A DNA stretch of 64,000 bases from Rotaria socialis (GCA_905331475.1 CAJNYU010001987.1:310001-374000); one strand, 5' to 3'; positions 9,654 through 22,307 are shown, numbered from the stretch's first letter. Notes: generated by a model from the letters alone, not told the origin. Numbers and translations: made by a program.

Positions 9654-11802
9654 ATGACTGAAGATAATAAAAAACAATTAGAAACAATTGGTAAATAAAC
9701 AGAAGATTTTCTTATGCAGCGAAAAGTAGATCTTGTTTTTATTTCTAGATAAATTAAATGAAACAAATCGTAAATTTACGACAAGTACAACTGTAAATAT
9801 CTTAAATGATCTACATCTAATGAATATACGTGAACAACACGAATGGCAACGTTATGAATTATTTCGAAAATACGAAAAAACAATGCCAAATAAAACAAAA
9901 TCTCCCTTAATAGCTCAATCACATAGTTCATCTTCATCATCAATCGAACCAATCAATACACCATTGATGATCAAGTAAACTAATTTTGCAACCTACTATT
10001 TCCAATTGTACTTTCTGTTTTACAGTAACATTCATGATCAACAGCTAACTCCACCTGAAGATAGTCTATCGAATGATATTAGAGAAGATCTCCGATCACT
10101 TATTGAACAACGTGTACCTGACTTATGTATTCTTGATGGTGAACCTATGCAATATAACAATGGTTTGTTTTCAAAATCTAATATACAGGAGATTTAAATT
10201 TGCTCCTTTGAATATTTTTCCGTTGAACAAAATAGTATTTCTTCCTATGGATTATTTAGGTACGAAATTTTATTGTACTATAAATGATATATTAACTAGT
10301 GATGGCGAATTTTGGGTTGAACGAGAATTTTCTGCTGAAAACGAACGCAAATTTTATCAATTTATTGATATACTTTCATTATTTGCTACTAGTTATGAAT
10401 CATTAAAAGAAGTTTATGTTGGTCAATTAGTGGCATTACATTATGAAGCATCTTGGCATCGAGCATTAGTAGCATCGAAAAGCGAAGGACCAACAGTCGC
10501 TAAACAACCGAATGCACGTGTTCGACTTGTTGATTATGGTTCATCCTTATATGTTAATGTTTCACAACTTAAATGGTTACCTGAACAATTTTATTTATTT
10601 CCTTTTAAAGTGAATTTTGATTCCGTTCGAAAATGAACTTCTAATAAATTATTGTATAATCTTTTTTATTTTAGGCAGTTGAATGTTTATTTAGTGAAGC
10701 TGTAAAACCAACGTTTTCCGATACCGTTCGGCTCACATTTAAACAACTTGTATTAAATAAACGGTTACGTGCAACGGTCGTAAGTTTGACTTGACATAAT
10801 AAGATTTTCAATATTTCAATTTTTTTTAGTATGACAGAGATAATAATCATATTTGTGTCTTATTAAAATGTAAAACTGATGAAGGCATGGTTAATGTTTA
10901 TCGATATTTACGTGCACATGAGCATAAATCAAAAAATGGTCGAATGCTAGATGATGGTGCTATAGTACAATGTTTACATAATACTATTTTTAATACTAGC
11001 AATTCTAGTTATCAATCGTCAATATGCAACAAATCAATGAATACATCAATTAGTTTAACATTACCTATTCTATCACCGCCATCACCAATTAAATTAACAC
11101 GTGATCAAATTGAAATGAGACGAAGAGAAATAAAAAGAATCTTTAAAGAACCTTTGGATGAAAATAATAATACGATGCTTTCCAGTGAAAGTAATGGTAA
11201 TTTATCTATGTAAGTAATTGAAATTATTAAAACGAACGGAAACTAGCTGATCGAAAATAAATATGGAACTTGATGCACAAATTTTCAACTGTCAAACCTT
11301 TACATTGGAGTCTAGAGAATACAGAATATCTAAGTAAATGGTAGAGCAATACTGAAATGCACATTCAAATATGATTTTTGAACTTGAGTGCAGAGGCGAG
11401 TTACAAATAAAATGCTTTTAGTAGCTCTACTTGTATTTTTGGTTCTGACTCGAAGAGCACGAAATCAAGTTTGATTTTAGTTTCGGTGACTTGTAGTACA
11501 TTATTTACTAAAAATCAGTGAAATTTAACTTCGATTCTACCGACTAACATTAAAATATGCTCTTTTGGTTAAATATATACATTGAACGTGTAATGTATTT
11601 ACAGACGATGCAGGTCTTCGAATCGTTTTTAAAGTGACAGTTAAATATAAATTAGTTGAAGATATAAAGTGTAAAATTTTTAATTTTTAGTAATGCTACA
11701 AAAGACCATAAAAAGGCACTGTTTTCATCATCTCAAAGTACACCGTTCTCCGCTAATACAACCATTACACCACTGCCACGCCTTTCATTCACTCAACAGT
11801 AA
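9654..11802 (+). CDS. Single-Tudor-domain protein
   Basis: Predicted reader of methylated arginine, as Tudor proteins of germline/RNA granules are; the exact TDRD family is not recognised. Model: exons 9654-9690, 9749-9974, 10026-10166, 10189-10609, 10675-10779, 10830-11209, 11691-11802, giving 473 aa. The Tudor core is at about aa 213-270 (VGQLVALHYEASWHRA, ARVRLVDYGSSLYV, LKWLPEQFYLFPFK), inside a larger fold that continues into the next exons (VYDRDNNHICVLLKC). The C-terminus is Ser/Pro-rich. Oddity: the reading frame changes between 10163 and 10190. Only a 22-nt GT-AG segment (10167-10188) or an indel restores it; with the 22-nt intron all exons sum to 1422 nt. The intron before the last exon (11210-11690, 481 nt) is long for this region. 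Confidence 0.72.
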
Positions 11803-11922
11803 ATCAACCTTAAACTGTTGATAAAATATCAAACAAACCCCGTTTCTTGTTTTTTTTTATTTTCTTTGTTTTATATTTTATTCACGAAATAGAACAGCAA
11901 CAAAAAAGAATAATAAATATAC

Positions 11923-11940
11923 ATATATATATATATATAT
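11923..11940. repeat. TA microsatellite
   Basis: Uninterrupted AT dinucleotides in the 220-bp gap between the convergent Tudor and NHE8 genes. Confidence 0.85.
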
Positions 11941-12022
11941 CTTTCTTTTATTTCTAATTTTGTCTGTTTCTTTCACAACATTAAGCAACAACAGTAACAA
12001 CAACAAAACGGAAAAAAATAAG

Positions 12023-15000
12023 TTAAGTATTCTGTGATGCTAAATTTATTCGTATTGAATCTTTCGATTTTTGATTGACTGTTTTCAATTGAAAATTTTC
12101 TTGCCGCAATTGGTTTACAACAAGTAAGTCGTCTTCGCCATCTTCATCGTCCTCCTCATCATCAAAATCATCCATAAGTAAAGAGTTCTTTCCATTGGTT
12201 GATAACAATGGTTTACGATCGTGTTGTCTTACATCTTGTTCATCGTTGTCTTTCAGCGATTGTTTTCGTATAAGTAATGGTTTTATATAAACTTCATTTA
12301 GTTTTTCTAAGCCTTTCATTGAATTTGGATTAGCAAATTGAATTTCATAACTATCAATACTATCATCATTCAAATTACGTTTTCTTTTATGCATATAATT
12401 TTCGTCGTCATTAAGTAAATCATCAAATTGCATTGTTTTACTCATCATCGCATGTACATTCACATCATCAGATGATTCTAATGAATGTTGATGAGACGTT
12501 GACGGTGAACGACGTCGAATGAGCTTCACGACAGGTATGGTTAGACCACCTAAGACAAGTATTGTGAATAGAACAGTGACTAGTGTAGTCGTAACAAGAG
12601 TCCGTTTAAGTTCTTCTTCATTTTCACCATAGTATTGACCGACATGGACAGAAAGTGCATAGGAAATAGCACCTAAATAGAGAAGTAAAATATTAAAATA
12701 AAAAAACAGAATATGTCTTATTGAGGAATTTGGTTGAGTAACATGCAAATTGGTTTTATGAATACTTTTCTTGCATGATTATTTCGAAAAATTGAGATAA
12801 ATTAAACTAATTTTTATCGAACTATTAATTTTGTTAGTATTTCATGCTGATAGGATAGTCTTAAGGCAAAAGATTTTGCATCTGTAGGGAAATGTATGGG
12901 AATGGAAGTGAAAGTTAAAATCATAAAGTAATATTTATTTCAGTGAAAAATAATCTAAACGGCACGTGTTGCAGACTACTGATATAAACTTACCATTCAT
13001 TCTCTTCCAAAGATCGTACAAACAAAAATAGATCGTTTCGAAAAAGATGAAACAAAACAACATCCTCCGAACAAGTTCGTGATAGCAATTACAACGTGTT
13101 TCACAGATTAACCCCTACAGAAATTATAGTAACACCTGAGTATTCAGTTTTTTTTTCGTATCTATTTTGTATTGTATTAACGTAGGAGGATAGGGATGCC
13201 ACGGTGAGAAAATGGTGAAGCCGGTAAGAATACGAAAAACCTACGATGAAGGCCGACACATTAGCATTGCTGGGTTGTCTTAATAGAGTGCTGTCTGGAT
13301 AACATAAAAACCGACCATTACCGTAGGTTCTTCATCAGTTTACCTGCTTTCACCGGTCTGAACGATATGCTTGAAAGTGCATCTCTATAGGAGGATATAA
13401 TCATGCTTGACAGGAACAAACTTCTATTTATTTTATCTGTAAAGGTAATATCCATGAAGTACAACTTATCAGATATGTCCATGTAAACTGATAAAGAATA
13501 TGGTTCTAGGTTTACTCGATAATTCTATCAAATAGATGAGATAATATTTTTCTGTTCTATAGTAATATAAATTATTCAGAGCAAAAAAAGAAGCCAATCG
13601 CTTACCTCTTAATCCGGCAAACCACATAATCAGTTGCATTGAAAATGTAATGCGATGATTTTTCGATCGAAAACAATTCATTAAAAATGATAATGGAAAA
13701 ACATGTGCTGCACGTCCAACTAATGTTAATACGATTGTCCAAAAAATAAGTTTTGGATGGAATGCATGTTGATATTCAAATATTCCCAAGCCCAAATAAA
13801 CAAAAACGCAAGTTTCAGCTAAAAAAGCGATCGTACGAAAGATGACAGTTATTGATTGACGGCCGACTTGGGACAAATTTTCGTGTGTATAATGTGACAT
13901 TGTTAAGCCACATACAAGAATCGACATAATACCCGATAAATGAAAAAGTTCAGCAAACATATATGATGCATATGCCGTGAGAAGAAGAAGTGAAATTTCT
14001 AATGATAATGAACTTTTATCAAAGGCAAGATGTTTTGTTAACAATGCACTTGTTAAACCAAAAACGAGACCAAGAAAACCGGACGAATAAAACATTAAAG
14101 AAAATCTAGTCGAGATATGCATTAAAGTTTTAACCGATGAAACGATTTGTGTTGACCATGATGTTGTCGTACTATTGATTTGTACGGCTCGTTTAAATCT
14201 AGATGATCCTATAATAGATTTGAAAGAATATTTTATTTTATTTTAGCTTCAAGAACGTACCTGCTCTTCTTCTTCGTTTCTTCGATTGAATGTTTTGCTT
14301 ATTTATAAAATTATTGAAAGTTTCTGGTTCAGTAGATTCATCGACTTCATCGTCAGTTAAATCATTATTTTCATTTTCATTTGGAAATAAATTAGATATA
14401 TCCGGTTTTGGTTCATAGAAAGGTCGTTGATGACTAAGTTGCGTTAAATCATTATAATTTCGATGTCGAAGTGATGTTGTTACCGATGGTGTAGTTGTAA
14501 AATTCGAACTTGCTAATAGACCAATCATTGAATATGTTGTTAATTTAGTGGTACTGATATTTACAAATTGTCTTTTTGATTCTACAATAACATTTGTTAA
14601 TACGATCGCTACAGCATCGTTGAGAATTGATTCACCAAAAACAAGCATATATAGTAATTGATCAACATTCAACACTTGAAATATCGATAGAATAGCAACA
14701 GGATCAATCGCTGGAAAAAATAAATAAATAAAAATAAAAAATTCTCGCATGAAATTTCATACGTACCAGAATTAAGCGATCCAATGATAAAACATTCTCG
14801 CCATGGTAATTTATAAGATAAATTAGCCAGTCCCAATAAATAAAGACCAACACCAGTAACGAGTGCATTTATGGTTGTACCAAATATTGCGAATGTTGAA
14901 ATTGTTCCAAGATTTCGAAAGAAATTACCTTTGTGTAAATGATAACCTTGTTCGAATATAATCGGTGGAAGAAAAAGCATGAAAAATAAATTCGAATTTA

Positions 15001-15229
15001 GCAATGGAGATGATGTTTGAACGATTGCCGTTGGTGACTGATCGCTTTTTGATATCCATTGATTGTATAATTTAATAACTAAACCAAATATTCCACCGAT
15101 ATAAATAATAGCCACACTTTCGGGCAAATAATTAAATCGTTTGCGTATAAGTAAATGAATAATTAAAACGCAAATAATCAATAATATCAGTAGAAGAAAT
15201 ATTTGCGTTGAAGATGATAGTTCCGACAT
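12023..15229 (-). CDS. SLC9A8: NHE8-type sodium/proton exchanger
   Basis: Electroneutral Na+(K+)/H+ exchanger; NHE8 works in Golgi/endosomes and apical membranes to set luminal pH. Four exons, 15229-14767, 14710-14261, 14208-13606, 12672-12023: 2166 nt, 721 aa. Family signs: [32 protein letters not shown], the ion-path segments AIDPVAIL and [42 protein letters not shown] joined to AISYALSVH, and LFTILVLGG. These match NHE8 better than plasma-membrane NHEs. Multiple hydrophobic helices run throughout. Extra residues relative to the usual roughly 580 are an acidic/Ser linker after the ND helix (including the KKRRRR run) and a polar, Asp/Glu-rich cytoplasmic tail. The last intron is 933 nt and holds an inverted repeat. 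Confidence 0.9.
13214..13354. repeat. Imperfect inverted repeat in NHE8 intron 3
   Basis: Arm 13214-13245 (reverse complement begins CGTAGGTTTTTCGTATTC) pairs with 13322-13354 (CGTAGGTTCTTCATCAG, then TTTACCTGCTTTCACC). The arms are about 32 nt with several mismatches and a 76-nt spacer. Could be a worn MITE or a stem in the intron RNA. Confidence 0.5.
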
Positions 15230-15954
15230 GGTAAAATACGTTGCTCAGAATGTGTAACGATGCATATACAAATAAAAACAATTCAGAGTTACCTGTTTTT
15301 TCCTCTCTCTTTCTTTCTGCTTCGTCACTGCTCTCACTAACGTGCACAGTACACCCACGGAATAGAGGAAAAAAGAAAACTTTTTTACCCTTATTACTAG
15401 CAGTATGACTATTCTTGCTTTTAGCGTTCAGTCGATCGCTTGCCTACTACGCCAACGCACATCGCCTTTTTTTGTCCTTTTTTCTATGAGAAAAAATCTT
15501 TTTCAGCACGAACATTTTTCTAACTAGAATAGAACGATGCAAAAAGAGAGAAAAAGAAATAGAAAGACAACTAGTTGACGATGTTGGAGCAGTCGGATCT
15601 TCAATAGCTATACCCGCTCTGCTGTTTGTATGTCTATGCATATATTTTTCTTCTTTTTTTCTCTTTCCATCGTGTAGAACAATGAATAAGCCACATTGCC
15701 AGTTCCCAATTATAGGAGGAAGAGACAAAAGAACTTCTATGAGGTCTATTGGAGCGGTGGTCTAAAGACGCTAGTTTGTTTTTCATAGAAAAATCATGAT
15801 ACAGTGTAATTTTGATCATTACTAAACTATACTTCACGTAAAAAAAAATAGAAACACAAAATTACTAAGATCATAATGATTATATTTCATGTATAGACAA
15901 ATGGTTAAGTATATTCTCCAAGGGACAATTATCAATATTGATTCCAGTCATTGT
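15230..15954. other. Intergenic, 5' flank of NHE8
   Basis: This gap lies between the NHE8 start and the stop of the unrecognised minus-strand gene, so it holds the NHE8 promoter and the other gene's 3' end. Pyrimidine- and purine-rich tracts are present, but I see no distinct element or gene. Confidence 0.5.
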
Positions 15955-18392
15955 TTACTCGTTATTATTAATACCAGAATGTTGATTACAATGTTTGCCG
16001 TAGTGACGAATAGGTTTAATGGTACAAGGAACATTTTCCTTTAAATCGTTTAGTCCATTCGAGAAAGGAACAATGTTAGTATATGATTCTGTATGTGAAA
16101 ATATTCGTTTCAAGAATCGTCGAGAGATCTTTTTGAGTGATTTGGTAGGTTTAATAAAAGCATTGACGTTGTTATTGATATTACTCATATTACATGTTGA
16201 AGTAATAGATGGCCTTCTTATTCGCCGTTGTTCAGAACGAATAGAATAAGTCTTTGTATTGGGTTCAGGTAATTTAATCTTCAAACTTCTATTATCACTT
16301 GTTATTGAACGTTGATCTGTTAAATTTCGAAATAAAAAAAAGTTCATTTGATTAAAAGAATAATAACACATGCCTTCGGCTATCGTCGAATCACTAGTCT
16401 CTTGATTTTGGTTTCTTGTATATTCTTGCAAGAAATTCTTCATAATTTTTTTTCTTGTTTTTCGATCTAAGTTTTTGTCCAACGGGTATGATTTAAGTAA
16501 GAAGTTTACTTTTTGTTTGATTAAAGCTAGTGGGCACGATTCTTTTGAATGTGTATCAGACGATACAAGAGACGACGATGAAATATTCACCGGCTTCGTA
16601 CATTTTATTAGTTTACGCTGTTGCACTGTCAACAAAGGATTTTGCTTTAATATTTCAGTTAACTGATTTTTCGAGTGCTTTAATTTCAAAAGTCGTTTTT
16701 GAATGGAATCACTACAAATTTCACAATTACAATCGATAATTTACATAAGCAAATCATTCTGCATTAGTATTATTGAAACATTTACGTTTGATTACTAGAC
16801 TGATTTCGCTCGTTTTTCATGCTTTTCTTCGATGATCGATGAGAGACTGATAAACTATTCGATAATTTTTTGGTCGTGCTTGTTAGTGTTAAGTCGTTGT
16901 GCTCTGGCAATTTTGGTTTACGATGTGTTTGATTTGAATTTTGTACCAATTCAGATGATTGCCCTTCAGATTTTATAAGCACGTTACTAGTTGGAGATGA
17001 CGTTCTTTTTGTAATGTCAGGTATACTTTTGTACATTTGTGTCATTGATGAAGATGAAAGTAATGCCGTCTTTTCTTTTATTGTACGATTCAATGTTATC
17101 GGTGTATTATGTATATTTAGTTGTACTGTAAGTTAAAACAATGCTTTATCGATGACAAGTAGTGAAAGCTCGAAAAATTAACGAAATAGAATTGTACAAG
17201 ATATTTATTTTAGCGTGCACTCACATAGACTCACAAGAAAGAGCTACTCCAGCAAATCTGTCATCAAACTGAACGACCTATAGCGCGAGAACAACTATTC
17301 TAAATCTAAAAATTCATACTCTGATTTTCCTTGATTTTAAACTGATTACGTGAAATATCTTCCATAATTAATCTAGCTGCCTCATGAACATCCAGTTGAG
17401 GCTACGTAAAAAGAACGTTTATTTTTTTTATAGAAATATCACAATTATTTACCAACCATTGCATCAAGCAATTGCTTCGTAGAGCAAGTCGTAAATCGAC
17501 AAATATCTTCAATCTATAAGTTACTTTTAGTATTCATCACTTCTAACGATTTGAACACAACAACTTTTTTTACCATATCTAAAGTGATAGTAGTTCCTAG
17601 ACGATTGAATACTTCACGTATAACTTCCTTGACAAAATCTTCAGCACATATCGGCTATTAGAATTTAATTTATTCGTCAATGTAATGCAAATCTTTAAAA
17701 ACAATCTACTTTCGAATTTTTTAAATATGGATATTTCATTGCACCAACTGTTTGTACGTGGAGAATCGCTTCGTCTAATGTTATTTTTTTCTATGTGTTG
17801 AAAAAATAGAACACTTTTAGTTTTTTGTATCGAAACTAACATATAAGCAACTACTGATAATGTTCTAAGAATATGTATCCTACTACAACTCTCAAACACC
17901 AGAAATCGAAGCATTTTCAAAAACAGAAAAATGATCTGAATTCTTTATTCAATTAATTCATCTTACCTTATTTTCAATAATAGCCTGTGCCTCCGAATGT
18001 AACGTTCGAATAACATCAGGTAACTATAATAAAAATCAAAGGTTTTTTGCGCTTCTAAAAATTTACCAAAAGAAATTTCAATCAAACTTCAGATATAACA
18101 ATATTATGTTTGGCTTGTTCAATAATAAAATTAACGATATATCGAATAAAATCAATATCTCGAATATGTTTCTTTTCACTTGGATCCTACACGAACGAGA
18201 ACTATATTTACAATAAATTTTCACTCTTAACCAACATGCAACATTAATTTAGGATTCGGTGGGTCAATTCCATAACGTTGTTTCAATCGATCACACAATG
18301 ACACTGAATATGATTTTAATGATTTTTTTTCTATGCGTACTCTCTGAATAAATACCCGATGATTTATATGCCGACGAAAATAAATCACACAT
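15955..18392 (-). CDS. Unrecognised helical, basic/Ser-rich protein
   Basis: I do not recognise this 535-aa protein. Eleven exons chain in phase: 18392-18356, 18303-18236, 18186-18088, 18023-17967, 17790-17710, 17654-17574, 17513-17457, 17401-17320, 17125-16786, 16711-16368, 16316-15955 (1608 nt). The first 190 aa are predicted helical, with amphipathic segments such as IRYIVNFIIEQAKHN, DVIRTLHSEAQAIIEN, EDFVKEVIREVFNRL and HEAARLIMEDISRN. Exons 3-7 are all phase 0 and 57, 81 or 99 nt, as in a gene grown from helical repeats. The remainder is low-complexity, Ser/Lys/Asn-rich and probably disordered, with a short charged helix (DRKTRKKIMKNFLQEY). The last intron is 51 nt, in frame and stop-free. 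It lies 185 bp downstream of the C2H2 gene on the same strand. Amphipathic segments resemble docking helices, but no function can be assigned. Confidence 0.65.
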
Positions 18393-18577
18393 GATAAATT
18401 TTCAAAATTTGAAGCTTAACCAACAAAAAAATCATTCAAATCAAATGATATTATTATTATCTCGTTTAAGCGGCAAGTTAAGTTGCAAATATTATTTATA
18501 TACAACGAAAAAAAAGAAAACAAATGACAGAAAAAAGAAAGAAAAAGTAGATTTAAAATAGACATCTGTTTATATAA

Positions 18578-20794
18578 TCAAGACAAGTTCGCCGTTTTCA
18601 AACCATCTTCGATAATGGCTATTAAACGTTGAGCTTCAGTTGATTCTGGTACTTCGTTTTCATAGACGTTACCGAATACGACAACTCGAAGTAAACTTAC
18701 AGCTTCTAAAAGAGAAACCAAGAAAATATATTATTTGTTTTGTTCTAAAAAAATATAAATTTTCTTACCATAGTATTCTTCTGGTATTTCAACCATATAT
18801 ACTTCGAATGTAACGAGAAAAAGAAGTAATGCTTGTTTCAACATTCCTTGACCTGTGGCTAATTCACAAAGTGGTTTTCGACCATAGAAAAGAAAATACG
18901 ACGATGTTCCATTAACGAAGTCCATTACAGTTAATCGTAAATGACTACTATCATCTGTTTCTTTATCACTTCCTTTGGTACTGTCAGTCTGAAAAGAAAG
19001 AGCAAAATTTTCCGATTTCTATAATAACATCATTGTAATTCATAAGCAGATCTGAGTAGAATTAGAAAAAGTCTAAGTAGATTGGCTACTGTGTTCAAAG
19101 ATTTCTTCGAAAAAATTCGAAAGTTGTTTTATAGTTGTGTCTTTATTTTAGGGAGCTCTTACTTGTTTATTTTGTATAATAAAATTACAATTTAATGCTC
19201 TACATAATTGCATTAAACATAAACGATATGTTAAATCCATATTTTCTCGTTTTCTTATTGTAAAATGCTTTGTTAATATATCAAGTACAAGACCAATTGT
19301 TTTACTGAACGACGAAATATGTCTACCGCGTAGAAGACCATATTCACCAGTTAACTAAAAAACAAACTTATTTCTTATTTAGGAAATAAGAAAAAATTCT
19401 TACAAATTCTTTTCCAGCCATAAATGGTAATTCTTGTAAAATGCCATAGAGATTAAGATCAGCATTATTACTCAACCATTCACGGCGTCTCGTATGTGTT
19501 TTTGATAGATATTGTTTGTATAGTGTTGAATATTGTACTTGACCTTGAATTTGACGAAGTTTTGCAGTTATTGCATCATAATACGCATCATCTTGAAATT
19601 AAAAAATGTTGTTTTTTTCTCATCTTTTATTTACAACTTATCTACTTACTATTTTGATGTATTCGATTATCATTTTTTTCAATTCGACCTGATTTAGCCC
19701 GAATTTTTTGACGCATATTACGCATTTTGATCGATAATTTACGACAGAGTAAAGCCTAAATAATAATTTATAATTATTAATATTTCTAAAGCAGTACTTC
19801 TTACTTCAGGTTTAAGATGATTGCCTTTTTCAGCTAGACAAGGATATTTTTTAATTAAAGCTAAACCAATTTTACGATATTCTCGACCCGTTTTTAATTG
19901 TGGATAAGTTTTCATGAAAAATTCTGCTGTTTCATTGATAAATTCTTGTAATACTTGAGCTGCTTGACCATTTTCTAAGCAAGCTTGAACACGTTCTGAT
20001 AGTTCAGGTAATTGTGGCGGATGTGGAATAGGTGCATAACAACGAACACGACCACCACTGCGAGACACAGGTGTCATTGCACTACCACTTTCTTCATCTT
20101 CACCCATTAAACTCATATTAGGTGTATATAATGTACCACGCTATTTAATATAACAGATAAAGAAAGTTTTACGAGAAAGAAATCTAGATGAATAACATAC
20201 TCGTTCGGAGACTGGCATCCATTCGGGATCTTCAAATTGAATCTATAGAAATAGTTTTATTATAAACTGACTTTAATACGAATTATAAACTCTTACATCG
20301 GCAAATTCATCTTCACTTTTTAATCCATACTCCATTGAATCATTGGGTTCAAGTTTTGTCATTCGACTCACTGTTCCAAAACGTCTTTTACCATCTAATT
20401 TTGGTCGTTTAAGATAACTATTTCGACGATGAGTATCATCATCGTCGTCATCGGATGATGCTTCATCAATATCATTATTTGTTCGTATGGTTGTTGCATT
20501 CGATGATGAAAGAAGTCCACTTGTTGCAGTTGAACTTTTCGTATTCGTTGGTGTGGAATGAATTTTTCTTATATGAATTTTAAATCGAGCTACAGATGGA
20601 AATGCTTCATCGCATCCATCGACTGGACATGCAACTTCAACTTCTTCATCACGATGTCGAATATCCAAATGTTCAACATAAGCTTGAAGACTTCGAGGAT
20701 ATATATTACATATTGTACAATGGAGCACACGTTGTGTTGATGACGATGTCGATGGACTATTGTAATCGACAAGATTTACACGATTTAATGACAT
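18578..20794 (-). CDS. C2H2 zinc-finger protein, uncharacterised
   Basis: Eight exons, 20794-20297, 20242-20201, 20140-19805, 19755-19650, 19591-19404, 19354-19163, 18988-18769, 18705-18578, sum to 1710 nt (569 aa). Near the N-terminus are two C2H2 fingers: CTICNIYPRSLQAYVEHLDIRH and CPVDGCDEAFPSVARFKIHIRKIH, spaced like adjacent fingers. An acidic Asp run and basic KRPKLDGKRRF stretch follow (possible nuclear signal). Then comes a helical region with EFFMKTYPQL and ALIKKYPCL, a basic RKLSIKMRNMRQKIRAK segment and a C-terminal domain with little similarity to anything I know. This finger-plus-YP-motif plan recalls large families of uncharacterised C2H2 proteins in fish and invertebrates, but that is a loose likeness. 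An acceptor AG abuts the ATG. Confidence 0.72.
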
Positions 20795-20796
20795 CT
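20795..20796 (-). other. Acceptor AG directly before the C2H2 ATG
   Basis: Reading the minus strand, CCTATTTTAG is followed immediately by ATG. Either a 5' UTR intron or a spliced-leader acceptor. Confidence 0.4.
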
Positions 20797-21381
20797 AAAA
20801 TAGGAGAAAACAATCATTCGCGCATTTTCAAAAAGCTTCTTTTCTTGGCCGCATTAATGGTTTCAATATAGGATAATTTTGTATGGAAAACAAAAAAACT
20901 AAGCATCTATGCTTCATAATAGAGGATGCATAAGTGCGCACACAATGGATGCACTATTATAACCGATAGAAGAATCAACCAATAGAAAATAATGATTTTT
21001 AGTTTTAGTGACATCTGACGATTATTTCTATTATTGGAGAAATGTAATACCGAACTAGCTTGACGACATAGAGAAACGATGAATCATGATGAAGAGGATT
21101 AATAGGTTTCTTTTTGAGCTGTAAGAATTTCGAGCATATTGTTTACTAACTTGTTCTTTTCCTCCTTAGTTCAATTGAAATAAGCGATAGAGAAAATAGT
21201 ATTATTTAGCTCGGTGATTTATTAAATATAGAATATTACTAGACTAGACATAAACGAAACAATAATATAGATATTATTAGTAATTTGTATGAATAGTTGA
21301 TTGAAAACTAAGATTTTCAAGGTATAGAAATTGATTTATATTTGAAATTGTAACAAAGATGATTGATTGTTTTCTAAATTT
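20797..21381. promoter_or_regulatory. Divergent intergenic region
   Basis: About 585 bp between the C2H2 gene (-) and TRMT10A (+). It must contain both promoters. AT-rich, no TATA box or repeat I would stand behind. Confidence 0.45.
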
Positions 21382-21383
21382 AG
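21382..21383 (+). other. Acceptor AG directly before the TRMT10A ATG
   Basis: TTTTCTAAATTTAG runs straight into ATG at 21384. No upstream coding exon is visible. Confidence 0.45.
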
Positions 21384-22307
21384 ATGTCTACCGTTGTTGA
21401 AGAAGAAACATCTAGTACAACAAATGATGTTGAGCCAACAGTAAAAGTTTCTAAAAATCAACAACGAAAACAAAAACGCTATGAATTAATGCTTGAACGA
21501 CGTAAATCCAAACGAAAAGAAGAAAAAGCTAAACAAAAACAACGTCGTATTGATAAAATAAGAAAAGCTGAAGATCCATCTCTTCTTACTCGCCATGGTC
21601 TTAAATCCAATCGTATGGAAAATTCTTCATGTCGCATACGAATTTGTATTGACTGTCGGTACGATTCAATGATGAGCGATAAAGATGTTGGTAGTTTACA
21701 AAAACAAATTGCTTTTTGTTATTCAGCAAATCGTCGTGCATTAGCACCATGTCAATTCTACATCACTAATATTGATGGTCAATTAGATAAACGTCTCGAA
21801 AAGAATAGTGCAAAAAATTGGGATATCCATCTACGAAACGAACCATTAGAACAAGTCTTTCCTCACGAAGATATACTGTATTTAACAAGTGAATCAGAAA
21901 ATGTTCTAAGTAGTACAGAACCACTCGATGAACGAACTGTTTATGTTATTGGTGGTATTGTCGATCATAATTCTCGGAAAGGTTTATGTTATCAACTAGC
22001 TTTACAACATAAATGGCGACATGCACGTTTACCCATAGATGAATTTATTAAAATGAATACACGCCGTGTACTAGCTTGTAATCATGTGATGGAAATACTT
22101 CTAAATTATATTCAATTGAAAGATTGGAAAAATGCTTTCGAAGAAAATATACCAAAACGAAAACAAGAAATACAAGCAAACTCAGATAATGATATACCAC
22201 AAATTGTTTCACCTGAACATCCAGAAGAACCGAAATCATGTGCTGAAGTTCATGAACGGCGAGAAGAAGTTGCTGAAGCAGAAGATTCTCCTTCTATTGC
22301 TTTATAA
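21384..22307 (+). CDS. TRMT10A: tRNA (guanine-9-N1) methyltransferase TRMT10A-like
   Basis: Methylates N1 of guanosine 9 in cytosolic tRNAs using S-adenosylmethionine. Single coding exon, 307 aa (human TRMT10A about 339). Highly basic N-terminal helix (aa about 22-62, KNQQRKQKRYELMLERRK) for RNA binding, then the SPOUT/Trm10 domain: IRICIDCRYDSMMS near aa 85, CYSANRRALAPCQFYITNIDG, YVIGGIVDHNSRKGLCYQLA near aa 192-211, ARLPIDEFI and the ending ACNHVMEILLNYI. The acidic tail is disordered. The next gene's acceptor lies only 41 nt after the stop. Confidence 0.9.
   Translation: MSTVVEEETSSTTNDVEPTVKVSKNQQRKQKRYELMLERRKSKRKEEKAKQKQRRIDKIRKAEDPSLLTRHGLKSNRMENSSCRIRICIDCRYDSMMSDKDVGSLQKQIAFCYSANRRALAPCQFYITNIDGQLDKRLEKNSAKNWDIHLRNEPLEQVFPHEDILYLTSESENVLSSTEPLDERTVYVIGGIVDHNSRKGLCYQLALQHKWRHARLPIDEFIKMNTRRVLACNHVMEILLNYIQLKDWKNAFEENIPKRKQEIQANSDNDIPQIVSPEHPEEPKSCAEVHERREEVAEAEDSPSIAL

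Noticed and set aside
10163..10188. 26-nt GT-AG alternative intron in the Tudor gene
   Set aside because: It leaves the wrong reading frame; only the 22-nt version restores it.
15740..15790. tRNA-like stretch (GGAGCGGTGGTCTAAAGACGC)
   Set aside because: Resembles a D-arm only; no T-arm box or acceptor stem follows.
16019..16739. Plus-strand ORFs
   Set aside because: Antisense shadows of the last exons of the minus-strand gene.
17597..17920. 107-codon minus-strand ORF
   Set aside because: It crosses introns 4-6 of the unrecognised gene in the wrong frame; the in-phase exon chain explains the region better.
20558..20871. Plus- and minus-strand ORFs of 60-91 codons
   Set aside because: Shadows of the zinc-finger exon.
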